A stretch of 64,000 nucleotides of DNA from Serinus canaria (Eukaryota; Chordata; Aves; Passeriformes; Fringillidae). The DNA is taken from NCBI RefSeq assembly GCF_022539315.1, contig NC_066317.1, positions 70,043,190 to 70,107,189 of the forward strand, read 5' to 3'. Under the pieces are notes generated by a model. That model made no database searches and had not been told where the DNA came from. It was given only the letters and a program-made list of their open reading frames with translations. This document shows, in pieces, positions 22,400-33,508 of the stretch. How positions within the stretch are numbered: position 1 is the stretch's first letter; each line of letters opens with the position of its first letter. A program made the translations under genes and the position numbers.

Positions 22400-22716
22400 G
22401 AAAAAGGAGCTGCTGGAAAAATCCAGAGGAGGCCCCAGAGCTGATCCCAGGATTCTGGAGCCAGGCTGGGAGAGCTGGGAATGTTCCCATGGAGAAAGGA
22501 AAAATCCAGGGAATTCTCAGAGTCCCTGGAGGGGCTCCAGGAGAGCTGGAGAGGGACTGGGGACAAGGGACAGAGGGACAGGAGCCAGGGAATGGCTGCC
22601 ACTGGGAAAGGGGAGATTGGGCTGGGATCTTGGCAAGGAATTGCTGGCTGGGAGGGTGGGCAGGGGCTGGGCTGGAATTCCCAGATTTGCTGGGGCTGCC
22701 CCTGGATCCCTGGACT
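22400..22716 (+). mobile_element. CR1 copy, sense, lacking its 3' end
   Basis: Begins further upstream than most (CTGCTGGAAAAATCCAGAGG, AGGCCCCAGAGCTG) and runs through GGAGCCAGGCTGGGAGAGCT to GGCTGCCCCTGGATCCCTGG. It then switches to unrelated sequence, so the last about 150 bp are absent. CR1 inserts from its 3' end, so this loss must be secondary. Confidence 0.9.
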
Positions 22717-23689
22717 GGGGCTGTTCCTGTATCCCAAGGATTTTCTGGGAGCTGGGACAGCCTGGCAGGACCCAGAGATCCCTGGAGCGGGGCTGTTGCT
22801 CCTGCCCTGGGATTCTCCTGCTCTGAGGGAATTTTCCGGGCTACAATTCCCCCTTTTTTATTCCACTGGGATTTGCCTCCCTCATCCTCAATCCCGACTT
22901 TCCCCCACTCCCAAATCCTCTTTTCCAACCTTTTCTCCCCGTCCCGCTTTGAGCCGAGCGTGTTTTCCTTCAGGAATCCGCAGCCTAATCCAGAGCAAAC
23001 AAAACATTCCCACAAAACCTCCAACTCCATGAACTCCTGCCCCGGCCTTGACCGCGCTCCCTCCTCCCTCTCTTCCCAACCCCCATCCCAATCCCGCTTT
23101 TCACCGGCTCGCTGAGGTTTCCAGGAAATTTTTTCTCCCTGACGAAGGATCTTGCAAAATCTCTGGAATTTTTCGGCAGCCACCAGAGCTGGAATTGGAC
23201 GGATGCGCCTGGATTTGGGAATGGTGGGGTTGGAGCTGGATTTGCACATGCCAGGCGAGGAGAAATTCCCTGGAAATGCAGGAGATCTTTGTTCCTATGG
23301 ATTTTGGGGGTGGAGCTCTATTGCAGGGAACAGCTGGGTTGGGATTGGGGGAATGGGAAGAAAATTGGGATGGAGCTGTTGGAACACATCCCAGGATTCC
23401 AGCAGCTTCCAGGTCCTTTTCCAGCATTCCTGAGGAATCACTGAGCTGTTCCCTGTCTGGTTTTTTGGATAAGGATCCCTGCAGCCCTTCCCAAATTCAA
23501 TCCCAAAAAAGGTGGGACTGGGGAGGGAGACGGGGGTGTTCCCTTTCCCACTGGGATTGTCATTCCTGGCTGTCTCAGCTGGGAAATGGGCCAGGAGAGT
23601 TTGGAAAGGGCTCTTCCAGCTGAATCCAGGGAAAAACTGGGTGGTGAGGATGAGGAGAACCCTCTGCATCCCACAGGTGTGTCCAGGGA
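22717..23689. other. no gene seen; GC-rich
   Basis: CpG scattered around 22920-23110. The overlapping frames of 190-285 codons are extensions of CR1-body frames. No conserved domain was seen. Confidence 0.4.
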
Positions 23690-24068
23690 ATTCTGGAATG
23701 GTTTGGGTGGGAAGGGACCTTGGAATTCATCCCATTCCATCCCTCACCTCCCACTGTCCCAGATGGACCCAGCCTGGCCTTGGACTCTCCCAGGGATCCA
23801 GGGGCAGCCCCAGCAAATCTGGGAATTCCAGCCCAGCCCCTGCCCACCCTCCCAGACAGCAATTCCTTGCCAAGATCCCAGCCCAATCTCCCCTTTCCCA
23901 GTGGCAGCCATTCCCTGGCTCCTGTCCCTCTGTCCCTTGTCCCCAGTCCCTCTCCAGCTCTCCTGGAGCCCCTCCAGGGACTCTGAGGATTCCCTGGATT
24001 TTTCCCTTCTCCAGGGGAACATTCCCAGCTCTCCCAGCCTGGCTCCAGACGAGCTCCAGAATCCTGGA
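23690..24068 (-). mobile_element. CR1 copy, antisense
   Basis: TCTGGAATGGTTTGGGTGGG, GAAGGGACCTTGG, CCCACTGTCCCAGATGGACC and the full young body up to CTGGCTCCAGACGAG. Just outside, CCAGAATCCTGGAGC resembles the dimer junction but no second CR1 end follows. Confidence 0.92.
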
Positions 24069-25374
24069 GCATTTTCCCTCCTCCACAGCAACCTATGGAT
24101 GAAGTGGGAACCGCCCCTTTTTCCAGGAGGGATATATTTCCCTGGAATTCCAGCCCACTCCACAGCAATTCCCGCATTTGGAATCTCTTTGCAGGTGATG
24201 TTTGGATAGTTTATCCTTTTCCCTTCTTCCCTCCCTCCTTCCTGCTTTTCCTACTTCCCTTCCTTCACTTTGCCTCTCCGCAGGGAAATGTTTCACTTTC
24301 AGAATTCCCAGGATTTTTTTTTGTTGCTGATTTTTCCTTGGTGCTGTTCCCACTGGAATCTCTCCACCACAACCATTGGGAAGGCTGGGTGAAGCTCCAG
24401 AGTAATTTTTCCAGTTTTCCCATGGGATTTCTGGCCCAGGGAATGTGGGATGTGGGAAGAGGGGCGGGATTGGCTCATCCCAGCTGGGATTACCATGAGT
24501 GGGATGGAATCATTCCCAAATTCCCTTAAAATCAGCATCTTCCATGGCCTCAGAGCCTCCATTCCTTGGGAATGACTGACAACTTTATCCATGATTTCAG
24601 CAGGAAAAACGGGATTGTTCATTCCCAAACTCCCTCTTAGGCCTCCTTTTCCCTTTTTAGGAGGGGACTCCGAAGTTATCCGCAGGGAATTCCAATGCCT
24701 CCTAAAACAATTCCTCAAATCCCAGAGTTTTTCTGCCTGGGAATTTGTGGGATAACTGCCTGCCACGGGATTTCTCCAATCCCAAATCCCAGGAACCCAA
24801 TAAATGATCCATCCCCAATTAAAATCCATAAATGAACGGTGGAAAGAGGAATGTCCCACCTTTGAATCCATAAATCCATTAAAAAAAACAGGAAAAATGT
24901 AGCCAGATTTTCAGGGAAAACAAATCCTTCCTGGCTCCTCATTTTTGTGTGTCACAAATCCCATTTTCCAAGGAATAAAAATTTCCAGGGAATGTTTGAG
25001 CGTCACCCTCATTCCAGGGACATGGAATTCCAGGGCAGTGGACGACACTTTTTTCCTGCTCCGTTTGTTCCCAGCTGATCCTGCTCCTGTAATTCCCAAA
25101 TCCCAACTCTCAATTCCCAAATCCCAAATCCTCCCAGGGTATTTTTCTGAGCTGTTCCAGGCCCTCTTTCTCCAGCAGTTCTGGTTTTTTCCCAAGATTT
25201 TGGGCCTTCCTTTCCCATTCTTTTTTTCCTATCCGCATCCTTATCCCGCTTTGGAATTTCCTCTCTGGGATTTCTTCCTCCTTTTTGTCAGGATCCATAA
25301 TGAAGGGGTTTAATTGGAATTGAGGAAAAAAAACAGGGAATAAATTCTTCCCAAGGATGGTGGAGGGGGGGCTG
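24069..25374. other. no gene seen
   Basis: Pyrimidine-leaning patch 24215-24290 and simple CCCAAATCCCAA repeats at 25095-25130. No exon or known element was recognised. Confidence 0.45.
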
Positions 25375-25512
25375 GGATGGAATTCCCAGAGAAGCTGTGG
25401 CTGCTCCTGGATCCCTGGAAGTGTCCAAGGCTGGTTTGGATAAACCTGGGATAGAAGGAGGGAATTGGAACCAGGTCCTTTCCCATCAAACCAGTTTGGA
25501 ATTCTGGGATTC
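25375..25512 (+). mobile_element. CR1 3' end, sense, diverged
   Basis: GGAATTCCCAGAGAAGCTGT, GGCTGCTCCTGGATCCCTGG, AAGTGTCCAAGGCTGG and CCTTTCCCATCAAACCAG. About 140 bp long and older than the main set. Confidence 0.75.
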
Positions 25513-25892
25513 CCTAAGTACGGAGCGACTGAGGGGACAAGGGACTGAAATTTGGGATAAATCCACTAAATTATGTTTTCCCACAGGGAATCAGATAGTG
25601 GAGTGTAAATATGGATGGGGAAGAGCTTTGGAGTTTTTGGAAGGAAAGTGAAATTATATTCCCTACAAAGGACAGGATTCGGGAATGTTGTCTGGAAATC
25701 TCAGCCTCTCCGTTTCCTTCAGATACTGGACAGAGAATTCCCAGAAATTTTAAAGAGCTTCCAGCACTATGGAAAACCTCCCTGAGGAAAATCCTAACGT
25801 CACAATTCCCTTTCCAGCTTCATCGGGATGTGCAAGGAAGATTCCCCTGGAGATGCTCCCGCTGTGGGAATTCCATGAAGGAACAACCAGGG
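25513..25892. other. no gene seen
   Basis: Unassigned sequence between two CR1 remnants. A Cys-x2-Cys in one frame near 25860 is not part of a zinc-finger pattern. Confidence 0.4.
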
Positions 25893-26000
25893 AGAGCCCA
25901 TGGAATCCTGGAATGCTTTGGCTTGGAAGGATCCTCAAGGACAATCTAATTCCAAGCCTTCCATGGACAGGGACAATATTCCCATGGGAACAAATATTCC
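25893..26000 (-). mobile_element. CR1 3' end, antisense, diverged
   Basis: GGAATCCTGGAATGCTTTGG, CTTGGAAGGATCCTCAAGG, then CCATGGACAGGGACAATATT match the order of the CR1 3' end in reverse, with many substitutions. Confidence 0.6.
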
Positions 26001-27785
26001 AGGTGTTTTTATCCCATCCTGCTGAATCCCAGCTCTGGGAGAAGCCAGGGAAATCCCTTAGGAGAGGTTCCCTGCTCCAGGAGACTTCCTTGGACAGCCC
26101 TGATCCAAGTCTGGCTGGAAGTGGCATTTCCAGGAGGGAATGTTCTCCATCCGCTCCAGAGTGGGATCTTGCCAGGCTCCAGCAGCTTTGGATCATCCAG
26201 ATGGGAATTCATCCGGAATTCTGGATGAGAATTCATCCAGGGCATCCAAACCCTGGAGCTTGGTGGGGTCCAAGAATCTGCTTGGAATGAGCTGCATGGA
26301 TAAAACCTGGAAAAAAATGGAGGAAAAATGGAAAGAGGGTAGAAAATAAGAGATGTTCCTCAGATCTTCCAAAATTCCCAATCCGAGGTGATCTCCAAGG
26401 AACAAAATGGGATTTTCAGCTCGCTTTAATCCCAAATTTTGGTGTCCAAGAGGCCCCGCATCCCTCTGACCCCAATCCCAAATTCCATCCATCCCCTTTC
26501 CCTGGGGTTATTCCCAACCTTGGAACCAGGGAATCCAATGTCCCTCAGCAGCTGCTGCACGGAATTGGTTCCTTGGGAAAGATCCAAGCCACGGGATTTT
26601 TTGGGAATGGCAGAACTTCCGTCACCGCTCTCCGCATGAGGATGTGAGGAATGGTGAGTGTTGTTCCTGGGAATGGCTGCACAGAGCTGGAAAACCTTTG
26701 GAATGTCGTGGGATTGGGGGATTCTCTTCCGTGTCATCCCAGTGAGAAAGGGGTTTGGCATTCCCACCTCTTGCTCATCCCTGTTTTCCCTCTGGCCATG
26801 CCTGAGGGTTTTGCTGGGATTTGGAATTCAGATTCCATCCTGAAGCTCCTCTTCCAGCCACAAATCCAATATTCCTGTGATTTATCCAACCAGGATTCCA
26901 GCTGGGAATGCTGCTCTCCCTAAGGAGGCTCCAGAATCATCCCTGAAAAGAGAAAATCCAGGGAAGCACCAGAAGCCCAGAATTCTTGCTGGAACCACGG
27001 TGATGTTGGAGCTGCTTCCAGGAATTCCTCACCCATTTAAGGAGGGAATGGAGGGAGGGAGGGAGGCAGGAAAAGGGAATTTCTCCTCTATCCTGGTGTC
27101 TCCCAGATGGATCCCAATGTCTCTCCCAGACCCCATTCCCACTGGGAAGCCTCCCAGCCTTTCCCTGCCAGGGATTCTTCCGATCTCTGCCGTTCCCGAA
27201 ATCACAACCAGATGGGCCCGGCGCAGCTCTGACTCAGTCTCCGACATCACCATCCCGAAAATCCGGTTCCCGGCAGGAATTCTTTCCCCCCAGGGACCTC
27301 ATCCCGCATCCTTAAAGATGTGACTCAGTGCCTGATGATCCATAGGCTGAGCCAAGCACGGATCCAGGCGGGATGAGGCCGCAGGGCATCCAGAATTCTC
27401 TTTTCATGGGAATTCATCCGTTTTTCTCTGAAATCCATGTTCTTGGAAAAGCTGGAGTGTTCCTCGGGAGCAGCCGGATTTGCCATCCTGAGGGTTGTTC
27501 CTCTTCTATTTCCATAAATTCTTCTTAATATTTAAAATTCATCTTTCATTTTCTTTTCCCTGTTCTTAGCAGTCTCTCCAGGGATGCATTTTCCATGAAA
27601 TAAAGCTCAGGAAAATGTTTCCTGCTTCGAAAAGCCAGGGATGAACCTCCAGCTCCTCAACCTTGACCTCAGCTCGGGGAACGCATCCCAGCTCCAGAGC
27701 TTTTCGTCCAGGGCATTTTCCCAGCAAAGCCCTGACTTGTTCCCAAAAATCTGATGATCCAAGTCCATAGACAGAACATAAAACC
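26001..27785. other. no gene confirmed; two AP-1-type sites
   Basis: TGACTCAG occurs at 27230-27237 and 27321-27328 in a CpG-containing stretch (27175-27390). The minus frame near 26640-26500 and the minus frame near 27250 look less repeat-like than the rest but were not recognised as any protein. Confidence 0.35.
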
Positions 27786-27852
27786 AGGGAATCATGGAAT
27801 TATGGGATTGGTCAGGTTGGAAAAGACCCTAAAAATCATGGAGTCCAGCCTT
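27786..27852 (-). mobile_element. CR1 3' terminus, antisense
   Basis: GGAATCATGGAATTATGGG, TCAGGTTGGAAAAGACCC and AAATCATGGAGTCCAGCC are the reversed CR1 end. Only about 65 bp survive before a pyrimidine stretch and the GC array. Confidence 0.75.
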
Positions 27853-27911
27853 TGCCCTTCCCCCTTCCCGTTAGACCTCCTTTCCACCGACACTTCCCTT
27901 CCCTTCCTTCC

Positions 27912-28675
27912 TGTCCCGGCCGGCCCGGCGCCCGGCCGGCCCGGCCGGCCCTGCCCGCCAGGGCCCGGCCCGGCCCAGCATGGCGAGACGGCCCGCCGGC
28001 CGGCCGGCCCGGCCCGGCCACGGCGCCGCCGGCGGCCGGCCGGCTCACAGCCCGGCCCGCCGCCGGCCCGCCCGCCGGCCCGGACCCGGCCCGGGCCCGG
28101 CCACCGCCCGGCCCGGCCCTGCCCGCCGCCCGCCCGGCCCGGCCCGGCCGGCCGGCCGGCCCGGCCGCCGCCCGTCCCGCAGGCCCGGCCCGGCCGGACC
28201 GGCCCGGCGACCGGCGCGGCCGGCCGGCCCGGCCGGTCCGGCCCGCCGGACCAAACAGGCCCGCCAAAGCCGGGCCCAAACCGTTTCCCAAACGGACCGG
28301 CCCAAAACCGGCCCAAACCGGCCCAAACCCGCCCAAACCCCAACACCGGCCCAAACCGGCCAAACCGGCCCAAACAGGCCAAACCGGCCCAAAACCGGCC
28401 GTCCAAACGGCCCGGCCCGGCAGGCCCAACCGCCCGGCCAACGGGCCCGGCCCAACGGGCCCAAACCGCCCAACCATGCCAAACCGGCCCAAACCTGCCC
28501 CAAACAGGCCCAAACCGGCCGCCAAAACCGGACGGCCCAACCTGCCCGGACCAAACTGCCCGCCCAATCTGCCCAAAACCTGCCTCCCCCAAACCTGCCC
28601 AAACGGCCGGCCCAAACCGGACCAACACCGTCCCAACCGTCCCTTCCCAAAACCGAACCGTCAAACCTGCCCCCA
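27912..28675. repeat. 760-bp GC-rich array: CCGGCC grading into AAACCGGCCC
   Basis: 27912-28250 is almost only C and G in CCGGCCCGGCC-type units. From 28250 the same framework takes up A to become a rough 10-bp AAACCGGCCC unit, then decays with T near 28560-28675. It is extremely rich in CpG and CCGG. Frames of up to 333 codons on plus and 323 on minus arise because T (and so stop codons) is nearly absent. Confidence 0.95.
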
Positions 28676-29599
28676 AATCTTCCCTTCCCTGGAATTCCAC
28701 CAAAATATTGGGATTTGAATCCAAACATTTCCAAAGCTCCAAATGTTGGAGATGATTTCCCATCTTTTTTCCCAGGGCAGCGAATTTTGAAGGGACAATG
28801 GGATCATCCAGCAGTCACTTCCCTCTTTTTCCCCAGATTTAATCCAGGGATTCTTCTCTTTGGGAGAGAGGTGTGATCCAAGATCCAGTCGGGAGTGCTG
28901 GATCCAAACAAAACCCTTCTCCCACTTTTTGGACCATCCAAACCCATCCATCCCGAGCTTTCCAGCACTCTTTTTTGGGAAACCTTCCCACGGCTGATGG
29001 GGAATCGCCAATTCCAGTATCCAGACTAAGCTCCCACATCCATAAATGATTCCCTGCCTTGATTCCCTTTCTGGTGTGCTCATAGGGACAAAACTGTCCA
29101 GGAGTTCTGGGATTGCTGAGGGTTTATCCCGAGTTTTGTCTGCATCCCTTGGAATTGATTCCAGCTCCTGGAAACCTGGGAGAGCCCCAACAACCTCTGG
29201 CCGGCTCCGGTTGAAAGTGAGGAAATCAGGGAGGGTTTGGAAGCACCGGGAAGATTGGAAGGTGCTCAGATCCAACAGGATTTCACTCCTGGTCCTGCTT
29301 TTCATGTGGATTGTCCTCAGAGGGCAGAATTCCAACAGGATTGGGATCCAAGCCGGAGGGGAGCTCCCAGTCCAACAGGAGAAGGTCAGTGCCGCTCCTC
29401 GGCTGAGTGTTTGGAGCTGAGGTGTCCAGAGAGGAAACGAATCCAAGATGAGCTCAGGTTTTGGTGGAGATCCATGAAAAAAAAAGGGAGAGGGAAGAGA
29501 GGGAGTGTGGGCAAGGAAAGGCCTTTTCGGTTGGATTCATTATCCTGAAAAACAGGGGAGAAATGGAATAAAGCCTTCGGATTGGAATGTGGGGACTCT
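28676..29599. other. no gene seen
   Basis: Unassigned. The 261-codon minus frame over 28661-29446 has no recognisable domain. Confidence 0.4.
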
Positions 29600-29714
29600 G
29601 CAGGGCTGGGTTGGATTGGGATTGGAGCTCCCTGGAATGGTGGGAGGTGTTCCTGGTCATGGATGGGGTGGAATGGGATGGGATTTAAGGTCCTTTCCAA
29701 CCCAAAGCATTCCA
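29600..29714 (+). mobile_element. CR1 3' end (first half of a dimer)
   Basis: GGCTGGGTTGGATTGGGATT, GGTGGGAGGTGTTCCTGG, GGGATTTAAGGTCCTTTCC and CATTCCAGGATTC, joined directly to a second CR1. Confidence 0.82.
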
Positions 29715-29795
29715 GGATTCTGGAGCCCTTCAGCTCTGGAGCCAGGCTGGGAGAGCTGGGAATGTTCCCCTGGAGCAGGGAAAAATCCAGGGAGA
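29715..29795 (+). mobile_element. CR1 body fragment (second half of a dimer), cut off
   Basis: TGGAGCCCTTCAGCTCTGGA to AAAAATCCAGGGAGAGCTC. It breaks off after 80 bp near the edge of an 83-bp tandem array. Confidence 0.8.
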
Positions 29796-29827
29796 GCTCG
29801 AAGGTAGAGAGAAAGAAGGTGCTGAAA

Positions 29828-30325
29828 AGGATGGATAACGCTGGAATATCCCTCCCAATTTGGGATATTCTGGGATTCCACGTCCTCCCCTTTAGAGCTA
29901 TCCTCGAAAATGAAGGATAAACCTGGAATACCCCTCCCAACTCCAGATATTCCATGATTCCATGTCCTTCCCTTCAGAGCTGTCCCTGAAAATGATGGAT
30001 AAACCTGGAATACCCCTCCTAACTCCAGATATTCCATGATTCCATGTCCTTCCCTTCAGAGCTGTCCCTGAAAATGATGGATAAACCTGGAATATCCTTC
30101 TCAAGTCAGGATGTTCTATGATTCCATGATCAGACATCCATCCCTTAAAGAGAATGGATAAACCTGGAATATCCTTCCCAGCTCCAGATATTCCATAATT
30201 CCATGGCCTCCCCTTTAGAGCTATCCCTGAAAAGGATGGATAAACCAGGAATAACCCTCCCAACTCAGGATATTCCAGGATTCCATTATCGGAGGTCTGT
30301 CCCTGAAAAGGACAGACAAACCTGG
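29828..30325. repeat. 83-bp tandem array, about six units
   Basis: Each unit holds GGATAAACCTGGAATA, CCCTCCCAACTCCAGATATT, CCATGATTCCATG and CCCTTCAGAGCTGTCCCTGA. Units two and three (29910-30080) are nearly identical and the outer ones more diverged, the usual sign of recent internal duplication. Confidence 0.95.
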
Positions 30326-31483
30326 AATCCAGGAGAATCCTCTTGGAAAACTCTCCCTAAACCTCCGAGATCCAGAGGCAGAAGGAGCCCTTTATTCCAT
30401 CCCTCCCCAAGCCGACTCCTCATTAGCGGGATGAGGTCATTCCTGGAGGATTGGGATGGGATCCCTCCAAAAACGGCCTTTGGAAGCTTTCCCTCTTCCA
30501 AGAGAAACGTGGGACCTCTGTCTCCTTTTCCTGGAGGATTCCAGAACTCCAAACAAGCCGGGAGTTGGCTCCGTGCTCTGGCATTACTCAGGAAATCTGG
30601 CAGGAGGGAAAACCAGTGAACATTCCAAAAAAAAAAAAAAACCCCAGAATTCCTGGTGTTACAACGAGTCCATTCAGTCGGAAAATCCCAGGCCGTTATC
30701 CCGTGCCAAGAACATCCAAATCAGGTAAATCCATGAATCCATGGCTTTGTTTTCTGGGCACTTTGGATTGGCGAGGAATTTAATAGGGATGGTTTGGAGC
30801 CGGACTTCCTTCCCTCATCCTGGAACATCTGGGATCTGGGAAAACACCGGGATTGGGGCAGGTAGGGAGAGGAGGAACAATAGGATTACCTGGATTGGGA
30901 GCTTTTCCAGGAGTTTATCCCTTTGGATTGTCCAAAGGGAAGAGAGCAAATGCTTTGCTTTTTTAGGGATTATGGAAAGAAGGGAGAGAGGTGTCGGATT
31001 TTCGGGAATGGGTGAATTTTCCCTGGAGCACGGGGGGGTTTTGATGGAAAAAAAGGAAGGAATGGGATACGGCTGATGGTGGGGCCGGAGATGTTTGATC
31101 CGAGGTTTTTCTTGGAGTGGAAACAGTCCTTTCACATCCCAGAATTTCCTGGGATGGGTAAGCAAAGCTCTGGAAAATCCCAGAGGGAAGAGCAGAAGGG
31201 GAATGGTCAGAGCGAGACTTTGGCCACGGCCGCGAATCAAATTTATCCCAAATTTCTGGATTTCACAGGGAATGAGGCAAGGGATGGCAAACAGCAGCCA
31301 AGCAGGGCAGTTTTTTGGGATGGAGGTGTTTGGATTTCTGGGATACAGCAGATCTGGATGGTCATTATCCCCCTGTGGAAGCTGCTCTGGGATTGGGAAT
31401 TCCCAGGGATAATTAGGCAGGATGGAATCTCAGGAGGTGTCCGGTCCAGCTTCCAAAACTGGATTCCTCAGGGATTTATCCAG
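30326..31483. other. no gene seen
   Basis: Contains a 14-base A tract near 30628-30641. No exon or repeat was recognised. Confidence 0.45.
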
Positions 31484-31545
31484 CCTGACCTGGAAAATTT
31501 CCAAGGACAGGGACTGTGCGACACCTCTGGGAATTCCAGGCACAT
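31484..31545 (-). mobile_element. possible old CR1 remnant, antisense
   Basis: CAGCCTGACCTGGAAAATTT, CCAAGGACAGGGACTG, CGACACCTCTGGG follows the order of older CR1 copies, but it is short and diverged. Confidence 0.4.
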
Positions 31546-31639
31546 CTAGCATCCCAAATAATTCCCATTTTGGGAATAATTCCCATTTTGTTGGGGAATT
31601 CCACAGGGAATTCACTTTGCCTGTGTTAGAACTTCCTAA

Positions 31640-31763
31640 ACATCTTCTGGATGGCCTGGAGCAATCCGGGATCGTGGGAATTGTGCCTGGCTATGGCAGG
31701 GAGTTGGGACTGGATGATCCTTAAGGGCCATTCCAACCCCATAACATTCCATGATTCCTTGAT
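31640..31763 (+). mobile_element. CR1 3' end, sense
   Basis: CATCTTCTGGATGGCCTGGA, ATGGCAGGGAGTTGGGACTG, GATGATCCTTAAGGGCC, then AACATTCCATGATTCC. The GGACTGGATGATCCTTAAGG motif is typical of CR1 ends. Confidence 0.8.
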
Positions 31764-32950
31764 TGGGTTGGGATGGGATGGGATGGACTCTTTCCAAATA
31801 TTTCCTGGGAACCTGGGAGAGTCCCCCCATCATCAATCCCCAAAATCCTGAGCAAATTCCCATTTCTGACAGAATGGGAGGAGTGTGGGGATCCTTCATC
31901 CTGCCAAATTCCATCAGCATCATTCCCTGCTCCTCACCTCACTTGGAGGCCACTTCCGTCTGATGGGATTTTGTTCCCAAACCAGCCCCGGAGCTGGGAT
32001 AAGTAATTCCCTCTTGGGAAAATGGGAATGGGGATCAGCGGTGTCTTGGGAATGCTCAAACGTGGAATAACGGGATGCAAACATCGGGATATCCATTCCG
32101 GGCTGGTGGCATCCAATGGGATGAGGAAGGGAGGATGAATGGATGGAGATGGGGATTGGGATTGGGATTGGGACTGGGATTGGGATAAGAGGAGCCCAGA
32201 TTTATGGCGTTTTCCATAGGACCGGAGTTTTCCAATGCCATGGGAAGAGCCCAGGTTTATGCAGTTTTCCATAGCTGACTTCCCCTTGGAATGGGATGTT
32301 TGCTCCATCATGATCCTACAAATCTCTTCTTCCTCATTCCACAGGGATGTGATTCCCACAGGGAGTTTTGGGCTGACCCACTGGGCTCTTCTAAACGTCC
32401 CAAACTCCACCAAAATTCCCACATTCCCAGTTTCATCCCATATTTGCTCTAATCCAGCATTAAGGACAGATTTCCTTGAGGAACAGGATTTGGGATCCAG
32501 GGATTGCTCCTCCAGGATGGCTGGAATTTTTCCCATTCCTCCAAGACTTGGTTTTAGGCTGAGCCTTTCCTAAACTGGGGTTTAACAGGACAGACCAACC
32601 ACCTTAATCCATGGCTCAAATATTCCTTGGTTTCCAACCTTGGTATTCCTGGGAATTCCTAGTCCACCAAATCACCGCTGTGGCTGAGACGAGTGGGAAT
32701 CCAGTTTGGGATTTGGGATCATTGCACAAATGGATTTTCCCTGTTTTTCTCGTGTTTCTGGTGCCAGGGCGGAGAAGGGAATGGAGACGTTCCGGCAGCT
32801 CCTTCCCACCCTGTGTCTGGATCCGGGGCTGGAGAGGCTGGAGCTCTCTTGGAGTCTCCTGGAATTTTTGGGTTGCAGACTTTTCAGTTTCTTTGTCTGT
32901 TTTTTTTTTGTGGGATCATGTTAAAAAAAAAAATTCCCCAAACAATGCAG
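31764..32950. other. no gene seen; two G-quadruplex-type motifs
   Basis: GGGTTGGGATGGGATGGG just after the CR1 end (31764-31785) and a longer GGGATT run at 32150-32186. A short repeat AGAGCCCAG(A/G)TTTATG occurs at about 32191 and 32247, each followed by TTTTCCATAG. Confidence 0.45.
32150..32186 (+). repeat. (GGGATT)n, six G-runs
   Basis: Six consecutive G3-4 runs separated by ATT or ACT. It fits the G3N1-7 quadruplex rule. It is a GGGATT register, not the vertebrate telomere TTAGGG. Confidence 0.85.
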
Positions 32951-33508
32951 TTATGGAATCATGGAATTATGGAATGGTTTGGGTGGGAAGGGATCAGAAA
33001 GTTCATCTCACCCCATGGGCACGGACACATTCCCACTATCCCAGATGAATCCAAGTCCATCCCAACCTGGCCTTGGATCCAGGGGCAGCCCCAGCTGATC
33101 TGGGAATTCCAGCCCAGCCCCTGCCCACCCTCCCAGCCAGCAATTCCTTGCCCAGATCCCAGCCCAATCTCCCCTTTCCCAGTGGCAGCCATTCCCTGGC
33201 TCCTGTCCCTCTCTCCCTTGTCCCCAGTCCCTCTCCAGCTCTCCTGGAGCCCCTCCAGGCCCTGCCAGGGGCTCTGAGCTCTGCCTGGAGCCTTCCCTTC
33301 TCCAGGGGAACATTCCCAGCTCTCCCAGCCTGGCTCCAGAGCAGAGGGGCTCCAGCCCTGCAGCAGCTCCGGGGCCTCCTCTGGGCTCTCTCCAGCAGCT
33401 CCACGTCCTCCTGCTGTTGGGATCCAGGAATTGGAACAGCTCTGCAGGTGGGCTCTCACCTGAGCGGAACACAGGGACACAATTCCCACCTTTCCTGCTC
33501 CCCATGCT
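32951..33508 (-). mobile_element. longest CR1 copy of the young family, antisense
   Basis: From the terminal repeats (ATGGAATCATGGAATTATGG) through the body and on past CTGGCTCCAGAGCAGAGGGG to CAGCAGCTCCGGGGCCTCCT, CAGCAGCTCCACGTCCTCCT and a GCAGGTGGGCTCTCACCTGA segment. It shows the native CR1 sequence upstream of the dimer junction. It is still non-coding. Confidence 0.93.

Noticed and set aside
25800..25900. Zinc-finger-like Cys-x2-Cys
   Set aside because: No matching His pair or linker; single chance motif.
26426..27253. Minus frames near 26500-26640 and 27180-27253 that look less repeat-like
   Set aside because: Short, unrecognised and without convincing splice signals on both sides.
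27754..28763. Pro/Arg/Ala/Gly-rich open frames of 260-333 codons on both strands
   Set aside because: They coincide with the CCGGCC/AAACCGGCCC array. Lack of T removes stop codons on plus and the same holds for minus. No domain was recognised and frames overlap in all registers.
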